A stretch of 14,066 nucleotides of DNA from Prevotella sp. UBA1104 (GTDB lineage: Bacteria; Bacteroidota; Bacteroidia; Bacteroidales; Bacteroidaceae), in assembly GCA_002314055.1 (NCBI GenBank), contig DCBP01000014.1:1-14066 (forward strand), given 5' to 3'. Positions 13,147 to 14,066 of this stretch are shown here, piece by piece. The translations under genes and the position numbers were made by a program. How positions within the stretch are numbered: position 1 is the stretch's first letter; each line of letters starts with the position of its first letter. The notes beneath the pieces were generated by a model, which was not told the DNA's origin, did not search any database, and saw only the letters and a program-made list of their open reading frames with translations.

Positions 13147-14034
13147 ATGAAAGCATTTGTATTTCCAGGACAGGGAGCACAGTTCGTAGGCATGGGAAAA
13201 GACCTCTACGACAACAACCCTTTGGCAAAAGAACTTTTCGACAAAGCTAACGAAATTCTCGGATACAGCATCACAGACATCATGTTTAACGGAACTGACG
13301 AGGAACTGAAACAGACAAAAGTGACTCAGCCTGCCGTTTTCCTACACAGCGTAATCAGCGCTCTATGTATGGGCGACGATTTCAAACCAGCAATGGTTGC
13401 CGGACACTCACTCGGTGAATTCTCGGCTCTTACAGCTGCTGGAGCTCTGACTTTTGAGGACGGACTGCGCCTCGTTTATGCACGTGCCATGGCTATGCAG
13501 AAGGCTTGCGAAGCTGCACCTTCTACTATGGCGGCTATCGTCGGCATGGCTGACGATAAGATTGAAGAGGTTTGCAAAGAAATCAGCAAACCTGGATGCG
13601 TTGTCGTTCCGGCAAACTATAACTGTCCTGGACAGCTCGTTATTTCAGGAAACATTGAGGCTATACAGGAAGCATGCGAGAAATTGAAAGCAGCTGGAGC
13701 AAAGCGTGCTCTCCCGCTGAAGGTTGGCGGCGCTTTCCATTCTCCACTGATGCAGCCAGCTAAGGATGAGCTGGAGGCTGCTATAGAGAAAACGGAAATT
13801 CACGCACCTAAATGTCCTGTTTACCAGAACGTTGACGGTAAGCCTCATACTGAGCCTGCTGAAATCAAGAAGAACCTTATCGCACAACTTACAAGCTCTG
13901 TACGCTGGACTCAATGTGTGCAGAATATGATTGCTGACGGTGCAGATGACTTTACCGAATGTGGACCTGGCAAGGCTCTGCAGGGAATGATCGGACGCAT
14001 AGACAAGACCGTAAGTGCACACGGAATCATGTAA
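13147..14034 (+). CDS. fabD: Malonyl-CoA:ACP transacylase
   Basis: The 295-aa FabD transfers malonyl from CoA to acyl-carrier protein, the entry step of type II fatty-acid synthesis. It shows FPGQGAQ (6-12), the nucleophile Ser88 in GHSLGE, Arg113 in YARAMAMQ, His198 in GAFHSP, QLVISGN (163-169) and GPGKAL (273-278). The frame runs upstream to a TTG at 13018 inside the promoter and has another ATG at 13084. ATG 13147 is chosen because the conserved family start KAFVFPGQG begins at once. The extra upstream residues are Lys/Asn-rich and unlike the family. The gene is complete; the 32 nt after it show no terminator, so a downstream gene outside the window may share its transcript. Confidence 0.97.
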   Translation: MKAFVFPGQGAQFVGMGKDLYDNNPLAKELFDKANEILGYSITDIMFNGTDEELKQTKVTQPAVFLHSVISALCMGDDFKPAMVAGHSLGEFSALTAAGALTFEDGLRLVYARAMAMQKACEAAPSTMAAIVGMADDKIEEVCKEISKPGCVVVPANYNCPGQLVISGNIEAIQEACEKLKAAGAKRALPLKVGGAFHSPLMQPAKDELEAAIEKTEIHAPKCPVYQNVDGKPHTEPAEIKKNLIAQLTSSVRWTQCVQNMIADGADDFTECGPGKALQGMIGRIDKTVSAHGIM

Positions 14035-14066
14035 TTATATTTATAATAGATACCAAAAAGGAGTTA

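Overview
The window looks like a chromosomal segment of a member of the Bacteroidales, most likely a Prevotella-like anaerobe. The evidence is the recognisable proteins (a carboxypeptidase-regulatory-domain TonB-dependent receptor, a four-subunit ferredoxin-dependent 2-oxoacid oxidoreductase, FabD, Ffh, class I ManA), the very AT-rich intergenic DNA, and several promoters of the Bacteroidetes type (TTTG, about 19 bp, TAnnTTTG). A perfect match precedes manA. The genus is an inference.

Layout. 1-2504 (minus): a lone TonB-dependent outer-membrane receptor with a strong terminator, preceded by a cluster of about 21-bp direct repeats. 2770-2843 (minus): tRNA-Arg(ACG) with its own promoter and terminator. 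2844-3278: AT-rich intergenic DNA holding a consensus promoter on the plus strand and a hairpin terminator, together a candidate for an RNA of about 80 nt. 3279-3977 (minus): a shortened J-protein. 4136-5191 (plus): a uroporphyrinogen-decarboxylase/MtaA-family protein, ending at a terminator it shares with the converging operon. 5259-10534 (minus): a run of seven genes, ffh, folD, a 59-aa single-TPR protein, korD, korA, korB, korC; the last six are tightly packed or overlapping except for 120 nt before korD. 10535-10850: AT-rich gap with nested inverted repeats. 10851-11894 (minus): manA with a perfect promoter. 12100-12879 (minus): an exported protein of unknown function, divergent from fabD (13147-14034, plus).

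How the genes work together. The Kor/Vor complex oxidises a 2-oxoacid to an acyl-CoA and passes electrons to ferredoxin, as expected in an anaerobe. FolD supplies one-carbon folates and FabD loads malonyl units for fatty-acid synthesis. Ffh targets proteins to the membrane, including the outer-membrane and exported proteins coded nearby. ManA interconverts fructose-6-phosphate and mannose-6-phosphate. Most of this is housekeeping, with no mobile element, CRISPR array or obvious defence island. The parts most worth a second look are the repeat cluster before the receptor, the orphan promoter-terminator pair, the J-protein that lacks one substrate-binding domain, the orphan MtaA-like gene, the small TPR gene coupled to folD, and a tRNA-Arg with a covarying elbow pair.
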